DNA of 64,000 bases from Streptomyces sp. NBC_01267. Lineage in GTDB: Bacteria > Actinomycetota > Actinomycetes > Streptomycetales > Streptomycetaceae. Location of the stretch: positions 868,001-932,000 of the forward strand of contig NZ_CP108455.1 of the NCBI RefSeq assembly GCF_036241575.1. The letters are read 5' to 3'. Position 1 is the first letter of the stretch. Every line of letters starts with the position of its first letter. The position numbers were made by a program, and so were the translations under genes. The notes under the pieces are model-generated. The model was not told the origin of the DNA and did not search any database. It was given only the letters and a program-made list of their open reading frames with translations. Below are positions 23,792 to 32,046 of the stretch, piece by piece.

Positions 23792-24537
23792 TCAGGCGTC
23801 ACGGCGGCTCAGCGCCGCCCAGCCCGCCCCGACGGCGGCTGCCACCCAACCGGCCATCACAGCGAGTCCGCTCCAGGGACCCAGCTGACCTGAAGGATTC
23901 TGGAGCAGGGCCTGTTGGCCTGCCCGGTCCGGCAGGAAGTCGGCGAGGCTCGCACTCCGGGACACATCTCCGATCACGAAGGAGACCAGAAGAACGAACG
24001 GGATGAGTATCCCCATGACGGCGAGCCCGCTCCGCAGGACAGCTGCCAGGCCCGCGGCGAACAGCGCTATGAGAGCCAGATAGAGCGCACAGCCCACAAC
24101 GGACCGCAGCCCACCGGGGTCACCGATGCCGATACCCGCTCTGCCGATCAGCAGTTGGCCGACGAGGAAGCAGGTGAGGCTGGTGATCAGACCGACCGCG
24201 AGGACAAGAGCCCCGATCGCGGTCAACTTCGCCGCGTAGTACAGGCCTCTGCGCGGGACCGCGGTGAGGGCAAGACGGACACCACCGTTTCGGTACTCGC
24301 CCGCAACAACTGTCGCACCGAAACCAATAGCGGCGATCTGACCGAAGTTGAGGCCGAAGAACGAGGTGAGCACGGGGTCGAAATATCTGGCTTGCCCGCA
24401 TTCTCGTGCCCCACGGTGGCACTGCCGAGCAGGGAGAAAGCCACAGTGGCCAGAAACACTGACAGCAGCGCACCTCCGAGTGAACGCACCGAGCGGATCT
24501 TGATCCACTCCGAGTGGAGAACCGCGGGAAAAGACAT
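23792..24537 (-). pseudogene. ABC-2 type permease, frameshifted
   Basis: Two frames together make one ABC-2 permease. The first starts at 24537 with MSFPAVLHSEWIKIRSVRSL, a hydrophobic helix and GSATVGHENAGKPD. The rest, FDPVLTSFFGLNFGQIAAI with VVAGEYRNGGVRLALTAVPR and four more hydrophobic helices, is in another frame down to 23792. The switch falls in the AAATAT run at 24381-24386. One lost base of a T run on the coding strand would restore D-I-F-D. Either the gene is broken, or this is a sequencing or assembly error; a programmed slip is less likely. It follows the ABC ATPase by 75 nt on the same strand. Confidence 0.85.
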
Positions 24538-24612
24538 GTCTCATACCTCCTGGGCCGTACGCGCATACATCCATGTACGAGGTGAAGTTCGAGTTCGAGG
24601 CTGACAGCGGGG

Positions 24613-25560
24613 TCAGGGAGGGGTGGCGGCTCCCATCGGCTTCGCAGTGGTGCGGCGGGCCACAAATTGCGCCAGGTCCGCTGTGAGGTCGAGATAGGCC
24701 TGCTCCAACGTGGCTTCCTCCGTAGTGAGTTCCAGCAGCGCGATGCCCTCCGCCGCGGCAACGGGACCGATGTCCTCGACCCGCGCTCCCTCGACCACCA
24801 GGCGACCGTCCTCGCACTCGACAAGAGCGAACCCCTCCCTCAGCAGAAGAGCGCGCAGACGGTCCGCATCCGGGGTCCGCAATCGCACTCGGGGCCGGAT
24901 GCGTGAGTCGATGAACGTCCGTGTCGGGGTGTCGGCCAGCAGCTTGCCCCTGCCCAGGACCACCAGATGATCGGCGAACGAGGCGGTCTCGTTCATCAGA
25001 TGGCTGGAGACCAGAACCGTTCTGCCCTCTTGGGCGAGACGCCGCATCAGCTCACGGATCCAGATGATTCCTTCGGGATCCAGCCCGTTCGACGGCTCGT
25101 CCAGCAGCAGTACCGACGGTTCCCCGAGCAGGGCGGCGGCTATTCCGAGTCGTTGCCGCATGCCGAGCGAGAACGTCCTGATGCGGTGGTCCGCGACACT
25201 CGCGATGCCCGCCTCTTCCAGGACCGCGCCCACCCGGCGGGCAGATATGCGATTGCTGACAGCGAGAGCAAGCAGATGGTCGCGGGCCGTGCGAGCTCCG
25301 TGCGCGGCGTTCGCGTCGAGCAGCGCCCCCGCAAGTCCCAGCGGCTGAGCGGCAGTCGTGTACTTCCGCCCACCGATCGTGGCCGTACCGGAAGTCGGAC
25401 GGTCCAGGCCCAGCAGCAGCCGCATCGTCGTGGACTTGCCGGCGCCGTTGGGGCCCAGGAAGCCGGTGACCCGGCCGGGCCTGACACTGAAGGTGAGCCG
25501 GTCCACAGCGCGGGTGGTCCCGTACTCCTTGGTGAGTTCCTGGACATCGATGCTGGTCAT
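24613..25560 (-). CDS. ABC transporter ATP-binding protein
   Basis: A 315-aa ATPase of an ABC-2 exporter of the antibiotic or peptide export/resistance type. Walker A is GPNGAGKST (36-44), the signature is FSLGMRQRLG, Walker B is VLLLDEPSNGLDPEG and the H-loop is VLVSSHLMNE. The last 90 residues form the extra C-terminal domain common to DrrA/BcrA-like proteins. The ATG at 25560 is used. Its permease partner downstream is frameshifted. It is divergent from a two-component system that is likely to control it. Confidence 0.92.
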   Translation of the reverse strand: MTSIDVQELTKEYGTTRAVDRLTFSVRPGRVTGFLGPNGAGKSTTMRLLLGLDRPTSGTATIGGRKYTTAAQPLGLAGALLDANAAHGARTARDHLLALAVSNRISARRVGAVLEEAGIASVADHRIRTFSLGMRQRLGIAAALLGEPSVLLLDEPSNGLDPEGIIWIRELMRRLAQEGRTVLVSSHLMNETASFADHLVVLGRGKLLADTPTRTFIDSRIRPRVRLRTPDADRLRALLLREGFALVECEDGRLVVEGARVEDIGPVAAAEGIALLELTTEEATLEQAYLDLTADLAQFVARRTTAKPMGAATPP

Positions 25561-25595
25561 GTCTTCAGCGTGACGGCCGGCCCACGCCTGCCGCG

Positions 25596-25633
25596 TCCCC
25601 CGTGCGGGGAGTTCGGATCCCCCGTGCGGGGGA
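25596..25633. promoter_or_regulatory. tandem palindromes between the ABC genes and the two-component system
   Basis: TCCCCCGTGCGGGGA (25596-25610) and TCCCCCGTGCGGGGGA (25618-25633) are two near-identical inverted repeats with centres about 22 bp apart, two helical turns. They lie between the divergent ABC ATPase and histidine kinase starts. They are likely operators, for the local response regulator or another repressor. Confidence 0.6.
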
Positions 25634-25668
25634 GCCGCCCGCACCGGTGGGGCTGGCACGATATCGGC

Positions 25669-26793
25669 ATGCTCCGCCTGCTCCGGCCGATACTGCGCCC
25701 GGTCACCTACACGCGATGGCTGCACATGTGCGTCCCGCTCGCGTTTGTCGCCGTGTGGCTGTTCATCGACATGCGCGACTTCTACGTACCCGCCCTCCTG
25801 GTCATTCCGGTCGGGCTCGTCCCGGCGGTCAGACTGGAGGAAGGGATACAGGCCCAGCTGCTGTTGACCCCGCACGAGCGGGGGCGCCCCGATGCCTCGA
25901 TCGCCGTGGCATCGTCCCTGACATGGGCCGACCGCTGGCGCACGGTGCTGTGGCTGGAGGCAAGGCTGCTGTTCAGTGTCCCGGCGCTGCTCCTGCCTGC
26001 GCAGCTGGCCCTGCTGATACCCAGGCTGCTCGCCGTCGCTTCCTGGTGGTCCGCGCTGCTCGTCCCCCTGGTGGCAGCCGCGATTCCCTTCAGCGTCATC
26101 ACATCCGGGGCGCTGATCACCGTGGTTGGACGTCGGCTGCTCGGGCCGTCGGCGGCCCAGCGGCTGACCGTACTGGAGGAGCGCACCGAGCAACTGCTCG
26201 AACGCAACCGCATCGCGCGCGAGCTGCACGACTCCATCGGTCATGCCCTGACGGTGGCTGTGGTGCAGGCCGGCGCGGCGCGGGCCGTGAAGGACCCGGC
26301 GTTCACCGATCGGGCGCTGGCCGCGATCGAGGAGACCGGGCGGGAAGCACTCGACGATCTGGAGCGCGTACTGCTCATTCTCCGGGAGTCGGGCACACCG
26401 GTGGGGCAGCGTCCGTCCCTCAGCGAGGCGGACCGGCTGCTGGAGTCCGCGCGCACCTCAGGGGCGAAGGTGGAGGCCGAGGTGAGCGGTCCGGTGGAGC
26501 TGGTGCCCGGCCCCATCTCCCGGGAGGGGTACCGCATCCTCCAGGAGGCACTCACCAATGTGCTGCGTCACTCGGGCCCCGTTCCGGTGCGCGTACGGAT
26601 CGCCGTGGTGGCCGGTCTGCTCGACCTGGAGGTGACCAATCCGCTGAGTGGCGCCGCAGGCCGCTCGCCCGGCGGCAGCGGACTGCGCGGTATCCGGGAG
26701 CGTGCGGCTCTGCTGGGCGGGACGGCGGAGACCGGTCCCCACGAGGGTGATTGGAGGGTGTATGCGCAGTTGCCGCTGGACGGCCTAGGCTGA
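25669..26793 (+). CDS. sensor histidine kinase (NarL-partner, HisKA_3 type)
   Basis: A 374-aa membrane kinase. There are about four to five hydrophobic helices in the first 155 residues with very short loops, so it probably senses the membrane or a membrane-bound ligand rather than a large outside domain. The HisKA_3 box [12 protein letters not shown] has the phospho-acceptor His187, followed by the HATPase domain with LTNVLRHS (N box) and [11 protein letters not shown] (G box). It starts 109 bp from the divergent ABC ATPase, and its response regulator starts 4 nt after its stop. Confidence 0.92.
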   Translation: MLRLLRPILRPVTYTRWLHMCVPLAFVAVWLFIDMRDFYVPALLVIPVGLVPAVRLEEGIQAQLLLTPHERGRPDASIAVASSLTWADRWRTVLWLEARLLFSVPALLLPAQLALLIPRLLAVASWWSALLVPLVAAAIPFSVITSGALITVVGRRLLGPSAAQRLTVLEERTEQLLERNRIARELHDSIGHALTVAVVQAGAARAVKDPAFTDRALAAIEETGREALDDLERVLLILRESGTPVGQRPSLSEADRLLESARTSGAKVEAEVSGPVELVPGPISREGYRILQEALTNVLRHSGPVPVRVRIAVVAGLLDLEVTNPLSGAAGRSPGGSGLRGIRERAALLGGTAETGPHEGDWRVYAQLPLDGLG

Positions 26794-26797
26794 CCGG

Positions 26798-27448
26798 GTG
26801 CCGATCACCGTGCTCCTTGTCGACGACGAACCTCTCGTACGCGCCGGACTGCGCGCGGTCCTGGAGGCCCAGCCAGACATCGAAGTGGTCGGCGAGGCAG
26901 CGGACGGCGCAGCCGTGGTGCCGCTGGTGCGGCAGCTGCGGCCCGATGTGGTGGCGATGGACGTGCGGATGCCTTTGCTGGACGGCATCGCGGCCACCCG
27001 GGCGGTGCTGCGGTCCGCACAACCGCCACCGAAGATCCTCGTCGTGACGACCTTCGAGAACGACGAGTACGTCTACGAGGCGCTGCGCGCGGGCGCCGAT
27101 GGTTTTCTGCTCAAGCGGGCCCGTCCGGCCGAGATCGTCCACGCGGTGCGGTTGATCTCCGAGGGCGAATCCTTGTTGTTCCCGGCCGCGGTCCGTTCGC
27201 TCGCCGCGGAGTACGGCAACAGCGCGGCCCGCGAAGTCCTGGACCGGGCCGCGCTGACGGAACGGGAGGCCGCGGTGCTGCGGCTGATGGCCCGCGGTCT
27301 GTCGAACGCGGAGATCGCCGCCCAGCTCGTGATCGGGGCCGAGACCGTGAAGTCCCACGTCAGCGCCGTGCTGGCCAAGTTGGGAGCCAGGGACCGCACC
27401 CAGGCGGTCATCGCCGCGTACGAATCCGGATTCGTCGCTCCCGCCTGA
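26798..27448 (+). CDS. NarL/FixJ-type response regulator
   Basis: A 216-aa DNA-binding regulator. The receiver domain has the acidic pair DDE (9-11), phospho-acceptor Asp55 (VVAMDVRMP), a Thr in VVTTFEN and Lys in FLLKRA. A LuxR-type HTH (about 150-205, [20 protein letters not shown]) follows. The GTG at 26798 is 4 nt after the kinase stop, so the pair is coupled. By analogy with BceR/DesR-like modules it probably controls the divergent ABC exporter, perhaps through the tandem palindromes; that link is inference. Confidence 0.93.
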   Translation: MPITVLLVDDEPLVRAGLRAVLEAQPDIEVVGEAADGAAVVPLVRQLRPDVVAMDVRMPLLDGIAATRAVLRSAQPPPKILVVTTFENDEYVYEALRAGADGFLLKRARPAEIVHAVRLISEGESLLFPAAVRSLAAEYGNSAAREVLDRAALTEREAAVLRLMARGLSNAEIAAQLVIGAETVKSHVSAVLAKLGARDRTQAVIAAYESGFVAPA

Positions 27449-27553
27449 TCCGGGGGCCGGCCCGGGGCCCGCGACCGGCTCCACTCGCCGCCCGCCCGGT
27501 CACCCGGTACCATCCGGCAGACACAAGCACGAGCTGAGCTGGGAGGACACACG

Positions 27554-28711
27554 TTGGGGCAGCTGACCGGCGGGGATCCCTCGTTGCTGCGGCGGATCAA
27601 CTCGTCCGTGGTGCTCCACGCACTACGTGGCGCGGTGTTCCCGACCTTGACCGATCTCACCCGCATCACCGGGCTGTCCAGGCCGACGGTCGAGGGCGTG
27701 ATCGAAGGTCTCATAGTGGCCGGACTGGTCGTCGAGGACGCACCCGAGGAGGGTGAGACCCGTCGGCAGGGGCGCCCCGCCCGACGGTTCCGGTTCCGTG
27801 CCGAGGCCGGCCACCTGCTCGGCATCGAGATCGGGCCGCACCGGGTAGCCGCACTGCTCTCCGGCCTCGACGGCCGGATCCTCGGCGCGGGTTCCCGTGA
27901 GGTGTCGGAGACAGCATCCGCCGACGAACGGCTGGAGCGGGTCCGCGCCACGGTCGCCGATGTGCTGCGCCGGACCGGAGTGGCACGCAGCAGTCTGCGC
28001 GCGGTCGGCGTCGGCAGCCCCGGCATCGTGGAGGCCGACGGCACCGTACGGCTGGGCACCGCGCTTCCCGAGTGGACGGGACTCGCGCTCGGCGAGCGGC
28101 TCCGACGCTCGTTCCGTTGCCCGGTGCTTGTCGAGAACGACGCCAACGCCGCTGCGGTCGCCGAGCACTGGAAGGGCGTGGCGACCGAATCCGACGACAT
28201 CGTCTTCGTGCTCGCCGGGCTCAGCCCCGGTGCGGGATCGCTGATCGGCGGACGGCTGCACCGCGGCTTCGGCGGTGCAGCCGGTGAGATCGGCGCACTG
28301 CATCTGCTGGGCCGCGATGTCACACCGGAGAAACTGCTCTCCACCACGGACGAGCCGCTGCATCCGCTGGACGAGCTCGCTGTGGCCGAGGTCTTCGCCC
28401 ATGCCAAGGAGGGCGACGCACGGGCCCGGGCCGCCGTCGAGCGGTTCATCCAGCGGTTGGTGCACGATGTGGCAGCGCTGGTTCTGGCGCTCGATCCGGA
28501 ACTGGTCGTGATCGGGGGCTGGGCTGCCGGGCTCGACGGCGTACTGGAGCCGCTGCGCGGCGAGTTGGCGCGCTACTGCCTGCGCCCGCCACAGGTCGCG
28601 CTCTCCCTGCTCGGCGAGGCCGCGGTGGCGACAGGTGCGCTGCGGCTCGCGCTCGACCACGTGGAGGAGCAACTGTTCGCGGTGGAGAGCACGGTGACGG
28701 CCCGCCGCTGA
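27554..28711 (+). CDS. ROK-family transcriptional regulator / sugar-kinase-like protein
   Basis: A 385-aa ROK protein with an N-terminal winged helix (about 10-65, FPTLTDLTRITGLSRPTVEG) and a sugar-kinase-like C-terminal part (GIEIGPHRVAALLSGLDGR for ATP/phosphate binding, VENDANAAAVAEHW for the ROK signature, GFGGAAGEIGALHL). The usual Cys-rich zinc motif after the ROK signature is missing: there is no CxCGxxGC, and the site reads GALHLLGRDV. Such members act as repressors that sense sugars. The TTG start has GGGAGG 7 nt upstream. The stop lies within a terminator hairpin facing the GntR gene. Confidence 0.9.
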   Translation: MGQLTGGDPSLLRRINSSVVLHALRGAVFPTLTDLTRITGLSRPTVEGVIEGLIVAGLVVEDAPEEGETRRQGRPARRFRFRAEAGHLLGIEIGPHRVAALLSGLDGRILGAGSREVSETASADERLERVRATVADVLRRTGVARSSLRAVGVGSPGIVEADGTVRLGTALPEWTGLALGERLRRSFRCPVLVENDANAAAVAEHWKGVATESDDIVFVLAGLSPGAGSLIGGRLHRGFGGAAGEIGALHLLGRDVTPEKLLSTTDEPLHPLDELAVAEVFAHAKEGDARARAAVERFIQRLVHDVAALVLALDPELVVIGGWAAGLDGVLEPLRGELARYCLRPPQVALSLLGEAAVATGALRLALDHVEEQLFAVESTVTARR

Positions 28712-28727
28712 AGTCGGTGGCGGGCCG
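28698..28727. terminator. hairpin between the convergent ROK and GntR genes
   Basis: An 11-bp stem (CGGCCCGCCGC at 28698-28708 with GTGGCGGGCCG at 28717-28727, one G-U pair) and an 8-nt loop. It includes the ROK stop codon and lies 21 nt from the GntR stop, so it serves both genes. Confidence 0.65.
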
Positions 28728-28748
28728 CGCATGAGCGCGTATCAGGGG

Positions 28749-29510
28749 TCAGCAGGCCTTCTCCGGCAGCTGGTCGCTGATCTCCAGGTCGCCCGAATCA
28801 CCGAAGGTCAACCGGCAGGTGTCCGCCCGGTAGGTGGCCACCGATACCGCGAGGGTCCTGCCCCCGGCGAGGTATCGGGTGGTCACGACGAGCACGGGCG
28901 CCCCCGGCAACCGGTCGAGCTCTTTCGCGTCCTCGGCACGGGCCGAGCCGAGTTCGACCGCGCGGTCCTGCCCCTCCAGGCTGAGGTGCTGGAGCTCGCG
29001 CAGCACCCCACGGGCCCGCGCAGGGCCCGACGGCACGTCGATGGCCGACAGTCCGGGCACGGACGCGGTCGGGACGTAGAGCAGTTCCGTGGCGACGGAC
29101 TGGCCGTGTGTCACCCGGATCCTGCGTACCGTGTGGACCTCGTCGTCGCTCTCCACGTCGAGCATCCGGGCCACCGCGGCCGGTGGCACAGTGCCCCCGC
29201 ACCCGACGGGTTCCCAGGCGTCGTCGGACGCTCCGGGCCAGGTCTGCTGCGAGGTCGACACGTCGACGCCCACGCGCGGCGGGGCGACCGTGGTGCCCAC
29301 TCCGCGGCGGCGCTGAAGTCGGCCTTCCAGCTCCAGCTGTTCCAGCGCCTGGCGCAGCGTGGCTCGGGCGACCCCGAAACGGGCAGCCAGTTCACGCTCG
29401 TTCGGAAGGATCTCCCCCACGGCGAAATCCGAGTCCAGTGCGTCACTGAGAACGGTCTTGAGATGCCAGTACTTCGGCTCCGGCACCGACTCCAGCTGCG
29501 TGGTCCCCAC
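28749..29510 (-). CDS. GntR/HutC-type regulator, DasR-like
   Basis: A 253-aa regulator with an N-terminal winged helix (about 12-75: KYWHLKTVLSDAL, NERELAARFGVARATLRQAL, GRLQRRRGVGTTVA) and a UTRA ligand domain (about 95-245: VHTVRRIRV, ELLYVPTASVPGL, VTTRYLAGGRTLAVSVATYR). The layout is that of DasR, the N-acetylglucosamine regulator of streptomycetes, and the ROK gene next to it also suggests sugar sensing. The GTG at 29510 has GGAGG 7 nt upstream and is preferred over a TTG at 29525. A dre-like operator lies about 100 bp upstream. Confidence 0.9.
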   Translation of the reverse strand: MGTTQLESVPEPKYWHLKTVLSDALDSDFAVGEILPNERELAARFGVARATLRQALEQLELEGRLQRRRGVGTTVAPPRVGVDVSTSQQTWPGASDDAWEPVGCGGTVPPAAVARMLDVESDDEVHTVRRIRVTHGQSVATELLYVPTASVPGLSAIDVPSGPARARGVLRELQHLSLEGQDRAVELGSARAEDAKELDRLPGAPVLVVTTRYLAGGRTLAVSVATYRADTCRLTFGDSGDLEISDQLPEKAC

Positions 29511-29609
29511 CCTGATCCTCCGCAATCGCCGTAACCCGGCGGCTTTTCTGTGCCCTTATTTATTAAAGGTTCCTGCACTATCCCTGCGAGAGTAGGACGG
29601 CGCCTCTCC

Positions 29610-29623
29610 TTGGTCAAGACCAA
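29610..29623. promoter_or_regulatory. dre-like operator (DasR-type)
   Basis: TTGGTC-AA-GACCAA differs from the DasR consensus core TGGTCTAGACCA at one central base. It lies 100 bp upstream of the DasR-like gene. Self-control by this regulator, or control by DasR itself, are both possible. Confidence 0.65.
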
Positions 29624-29704
29624 TCCTCGCCCCGCTACGGAGCGAAGCCGGGTCCTGCCGCAGAGCGTTCACGGGATGTTCTCGATGGGGTCCCGCACAG
29701 CACG

Positions 29705-29750
29705 GAGCCCCGCGGCCAGATCGGCTCGCGGGGCTCGGCTCGCGGGGCTC
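29705..29750 (-). terminator. GAGCCCCGCG hairpin with a duplicated right arm
   Basis: GAGCCCCGCG (29705-29714) pairs with CGCGGGGCTC, which occurs twice because the 14-mer CGGCTCGCGGGGCT is tandemly repeated (29722-29735 and 29736-29749). It lies 54 nt downstream of the ECF41 stop on the minus strand, so it probably ends that transcript. Confidence 0.55.
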
Positions 29751-29803
29751 TGCGCGCGGGGTCAGGGGTTCCCTTGAAGGCGGAACCGTCCTGGAACGAG
29801 GGG

Positions 29804-30688
29804 TTACTTCTCGGCAAGCAGGGCGAGTTTGTCCGGGTTGCGCACGATGTATATCTTTGCGATGCGGCCGTCAGCGACCTCCACCTGGAACACCGAGTCC
29901 ACCTTGCCCTCGATGTACACCACGAGCGCAGGAGCGCTGTTGAGCTCCCTGAAGCGAAACTCGGCGCCCGCGAGCCCCTTTGCGGCGGTGCCGAGGATGA
30001 AGCGACCCACCTTGTCCGCGGTTTCGATGACCCGCAGCGGCGCCTTGGACTTGCCTCCGCTGTCGCCCACCAGCCGCACATCGGGGGCGAGGAGCGAGAG
30101 CAACTGCTCCAGGTCCCCGCCCGCCGCCGCGGCCAGGAACCGTTCCGTCAGGTCACGCCGTTCGACCGGATCGACGTCGTAGCGCGGCTTCCGTTCCTCC
30201 ACGTGACGCCTGGCCCGACCGGCGAGCTGACGTACGGCGGCCTCACCGCGGTCGAGTACGGCCGCGATCTCCCCGTACGGAAACCCGAAGGCCTCCCGCA
30301 GCACGAACACCGCACGCTCCAGCGGCGAGAGCGATTCGAGCACCACAAGGACGGCGAACGAGACGGACTCCGCCAGGACCGCCCGTTCGGCCGTATCCGT
30401 CACCGTGTCGCCGTACTCGGTGGCGAGCGGCTCGGGCAGCCAAGGCCCTACGTACGCCTCGCGGCGCGACTTCACGTGCCGGAGCCGGTCGATGGCCAGC
30501 CGGGTAGTGATCGTCACGAGAAACGCACGCGGTTCGCGTACCTCCTCGCGGTCCTCCGCAGACCAGCGCAGCCATGCCTCCTGCACGATGTCCTCGGCGT
30601 CGGCCACCCGGCCGAGCATGCGGTACGCCACTCCGGTCAGTACGGAGCGGTGCTGTTCGAAGAGTTCCGTCACGGTGTCGGTCGCCAC
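29804..30688 (-). CDS. ECF41-group RNA polymerase sigma factor (SigJ-like)
   Basis: A 294-aa extracytoplasmic-function sigma factor with region 2 (TGVAYRMLGRVADAEDIVQE), region 4 (LSPLERAVFVLREAFGFPYG) and a C-terminal SnoaL-like domain (about 180-290). The ECF41 marks are present: GDSGGK in place of the usual DGGGK, and the NPDKL motif near the end (VRNPDKLALL). In this group the C-terminal domain itself sets activity, with no anti-sigma factor. The usual ECF41 neighbour (a carboxymuconolactone decarboxylase, oxidoreductase or epimerase) is not seen here. The start is unclear: GTG at 30688, used here, or TTG at 30760. Confidence 0.9.
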   Translation of the reverse strand: MATDTVTELFEQHRSVLTGVAYRMLGRVADAEDIVQEAWLRWSAEDREEVREPRAFLVTITTRLAIDRLRHVKSRREAYVGPWLPEPLATEYGDTVTDTAERAVLAESVSFAVLVVLESLSPLERAVFVLREAFGFPYGEIAAVLDRGEAAVRQLAGRARRHVEERKPRYDVDPVERRDLTERFLAAAAGGDLEQLLSLLAPDVRLVGDSGGKSKAPLRVIETADKVGRFILGTAAKGLAGAEFRFRELNSAPALVVYIEGKVDSVFQVEVADGRIAKIYIVRNPDKLALLAEK

Positions 30689-30846
30689 TCCCCCATCCCA
30701 GCCGACCGATCGGAGGCTGTCCAGGAGGTACCCGTCCGACGCCGCCCTCTTGAAGTGCAAGCTACCGGAGGGTAATTGTTACTGACGCAGTGTCTAAGAT
30801 TCTCCTCCCTGTCATCGGGGAGCCCCCCGACCAGAGGGAGCAGAGC

Positions 30847-31677
30847 ATGACCGCCCAGGTCACCTTTACGGTCGACACCCCCGCGGGTCACCGCCCCGTA
30901 TCGATCGCGTACGAGCGCGCAGGGAGCGGCGATCCACTCCTGCTGCTGCACGGCATCGGCCACCACCGGCAGGCCTGGGACCCCGTGCGGCACATTCTGG
31001 CCGCCGAACGCGAGGTGATCGCCGTGGACCTGCCCGGTTTCGGCGCTTCGCCCGCGCTGCCCGAGGGCGTGCCGTACGACCTCGCCTCCGTGGTGCCCGT
31101 GCTCCGGGCCATGTGCGGGGCGCTCGGGATCGAGCGGCCGCATGTCGCCGGGAACTCCCTCGGCGGGCTGCTCGCGCTGGAGCTCGGGAACCGGAATCTC
31201 GTCCGGTCGGTCACCGCGCTGTCGCCTGCCGGGTTCTGGACGCAGGGCGAGCGGCGCTACGCCTTCTCGACACTGACCGCGATGCGGCACGGGGCGAGGA
31301 TCCTGCCGCTCCCCGTCATCGAACGGCTCTCCCGCTCGGCGGCCGGGCGGGCGGCCCTCACCGGCACCATCTACGCACGGCCCGGCCGCCGTTCACCGGA
31401 GGCCGTCGTGGCGGAGACCCTGGCACTGCGCACCGCGACGGGGTTCGCCGAAACCCTCGCGGCCGGACGGGACGTCCTGTTCACCTCCGAGGTGAACAAG
31501 GTGCCCGTCACCGTTGCCTGGGGTACCAGGGACCGGCTGCTGCTGCGCCGCCAGGGGATCCGCGCCAGGCACACCATGCCCGCCGCCCGGCTGGTGCGAC
31601 TGCCCGGCTGCGGCCACGTTCCGATGAATGACGATCCCGCACTGGTGGCCCGCGTCATCCTGGACACCAGCCGCTGA
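30847..31677 (+). CDS. alpha/beta hydrolase
   Basis: A 276-aa hydrolase. The nucleophile is Ser104 in AGNSLGG, the acid Asp229 in GTRDRL and the base His257 in GCGHVP. The oxyanion region is LLLHGIGHHRQAW. It has no signal peptide or lid-specific mark that would give the substrate. AGGGAG precedes the ATG at 30847. It is divergent from the ECF41 sigma gene, with 158 bp between the starts; whether the sigma factor controls it is unknown. Confidence 0.86.
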   Translation: MTAQVTFTVDTPAGHRPVSIAYERAGSGDPLLLLHGIGHHRQAWDPVRHILAAEREVIAVDLPGFGASPALPEGVPYDLASVVPVLRAMCGALGIERPHVAGNSLGGLLALELGNRNLVRSVTALSPAGFWTQGERRYAFSTLTAMRHGARILPLPVIERLSRSAAGRAALTGTIYARPGRRSPEAVVAETLALRTATGFAETLAAGRDVLFTSEVNKVPVTVAWGTRDRLLLRRQGIRARHTMPAARLVRLPGCGHVPMNDDPALVARVILDTSR

Positions 31678-32046
31678 GCCCACCCCGACATCCGGCCACG
31701 CGTTCGGCCGCGTTCCACACCTCACCCCGCTCCGGTCGCCGCCGTCCGGCCGGGGAACCGTCCACCCTCGCGACGGCGTCGTACGGCTGGTACTCGGATG
31801 CGCATCCGAGTACCGCCAGAGATCGAGCACGGTGTCCGGCTGCCGGCAGGAACCAATTGATGCCGGGATCGGTTCACTTGGGGTGAGGGGGTACGTTCAA
31901 TGGCAGTTTCATCACCATGGCGCATGGAATCTCGCGCGCTGCGCCGCGCCTGGCGGAAAATGGGCCTTAATCAACCAAAACCACACTTAACCCATCAGTC
32001 ACAGAGTGTTCGTGATCGCGCAACACCGCTGAGTCACAGTGACGCC
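31678..32046. other. gene-free stretch with a strong palindrome
   Basis: 369 bp without a convincing gene. A frame open from 31900 simply extends the ACT-GNAT gene upstream without a good ribosome site. It contains the 26-bp palindrome at 31789-31814 and, close to the next gene, an unusually AT-rich tract (CTTAATCAACCAAAACCACA), probably a promoter. Confidence 0.5.
31789..31814. promoter_or_regulatory. 26-bp perfect palindrome
   Basis: The half-site GGTACTCGGATGC is followed directly by its exact reverse complement. It lies 112 bp after the hydrolase stop and about 230 bp before the ACT-GNAT start. It may be an operator of a TetR-like dimer, or a terminator hairpin without a loop tract. Confidence 0.55.

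Noticed and set aside
31900..32046. Upstream N-terminal extension of the ACT-GNAT protein
   Set aside because: The frame is open from 31900, but the extra 49 residues contain no conserved sequence and the promoter-like AT-rich tract lies inside them.
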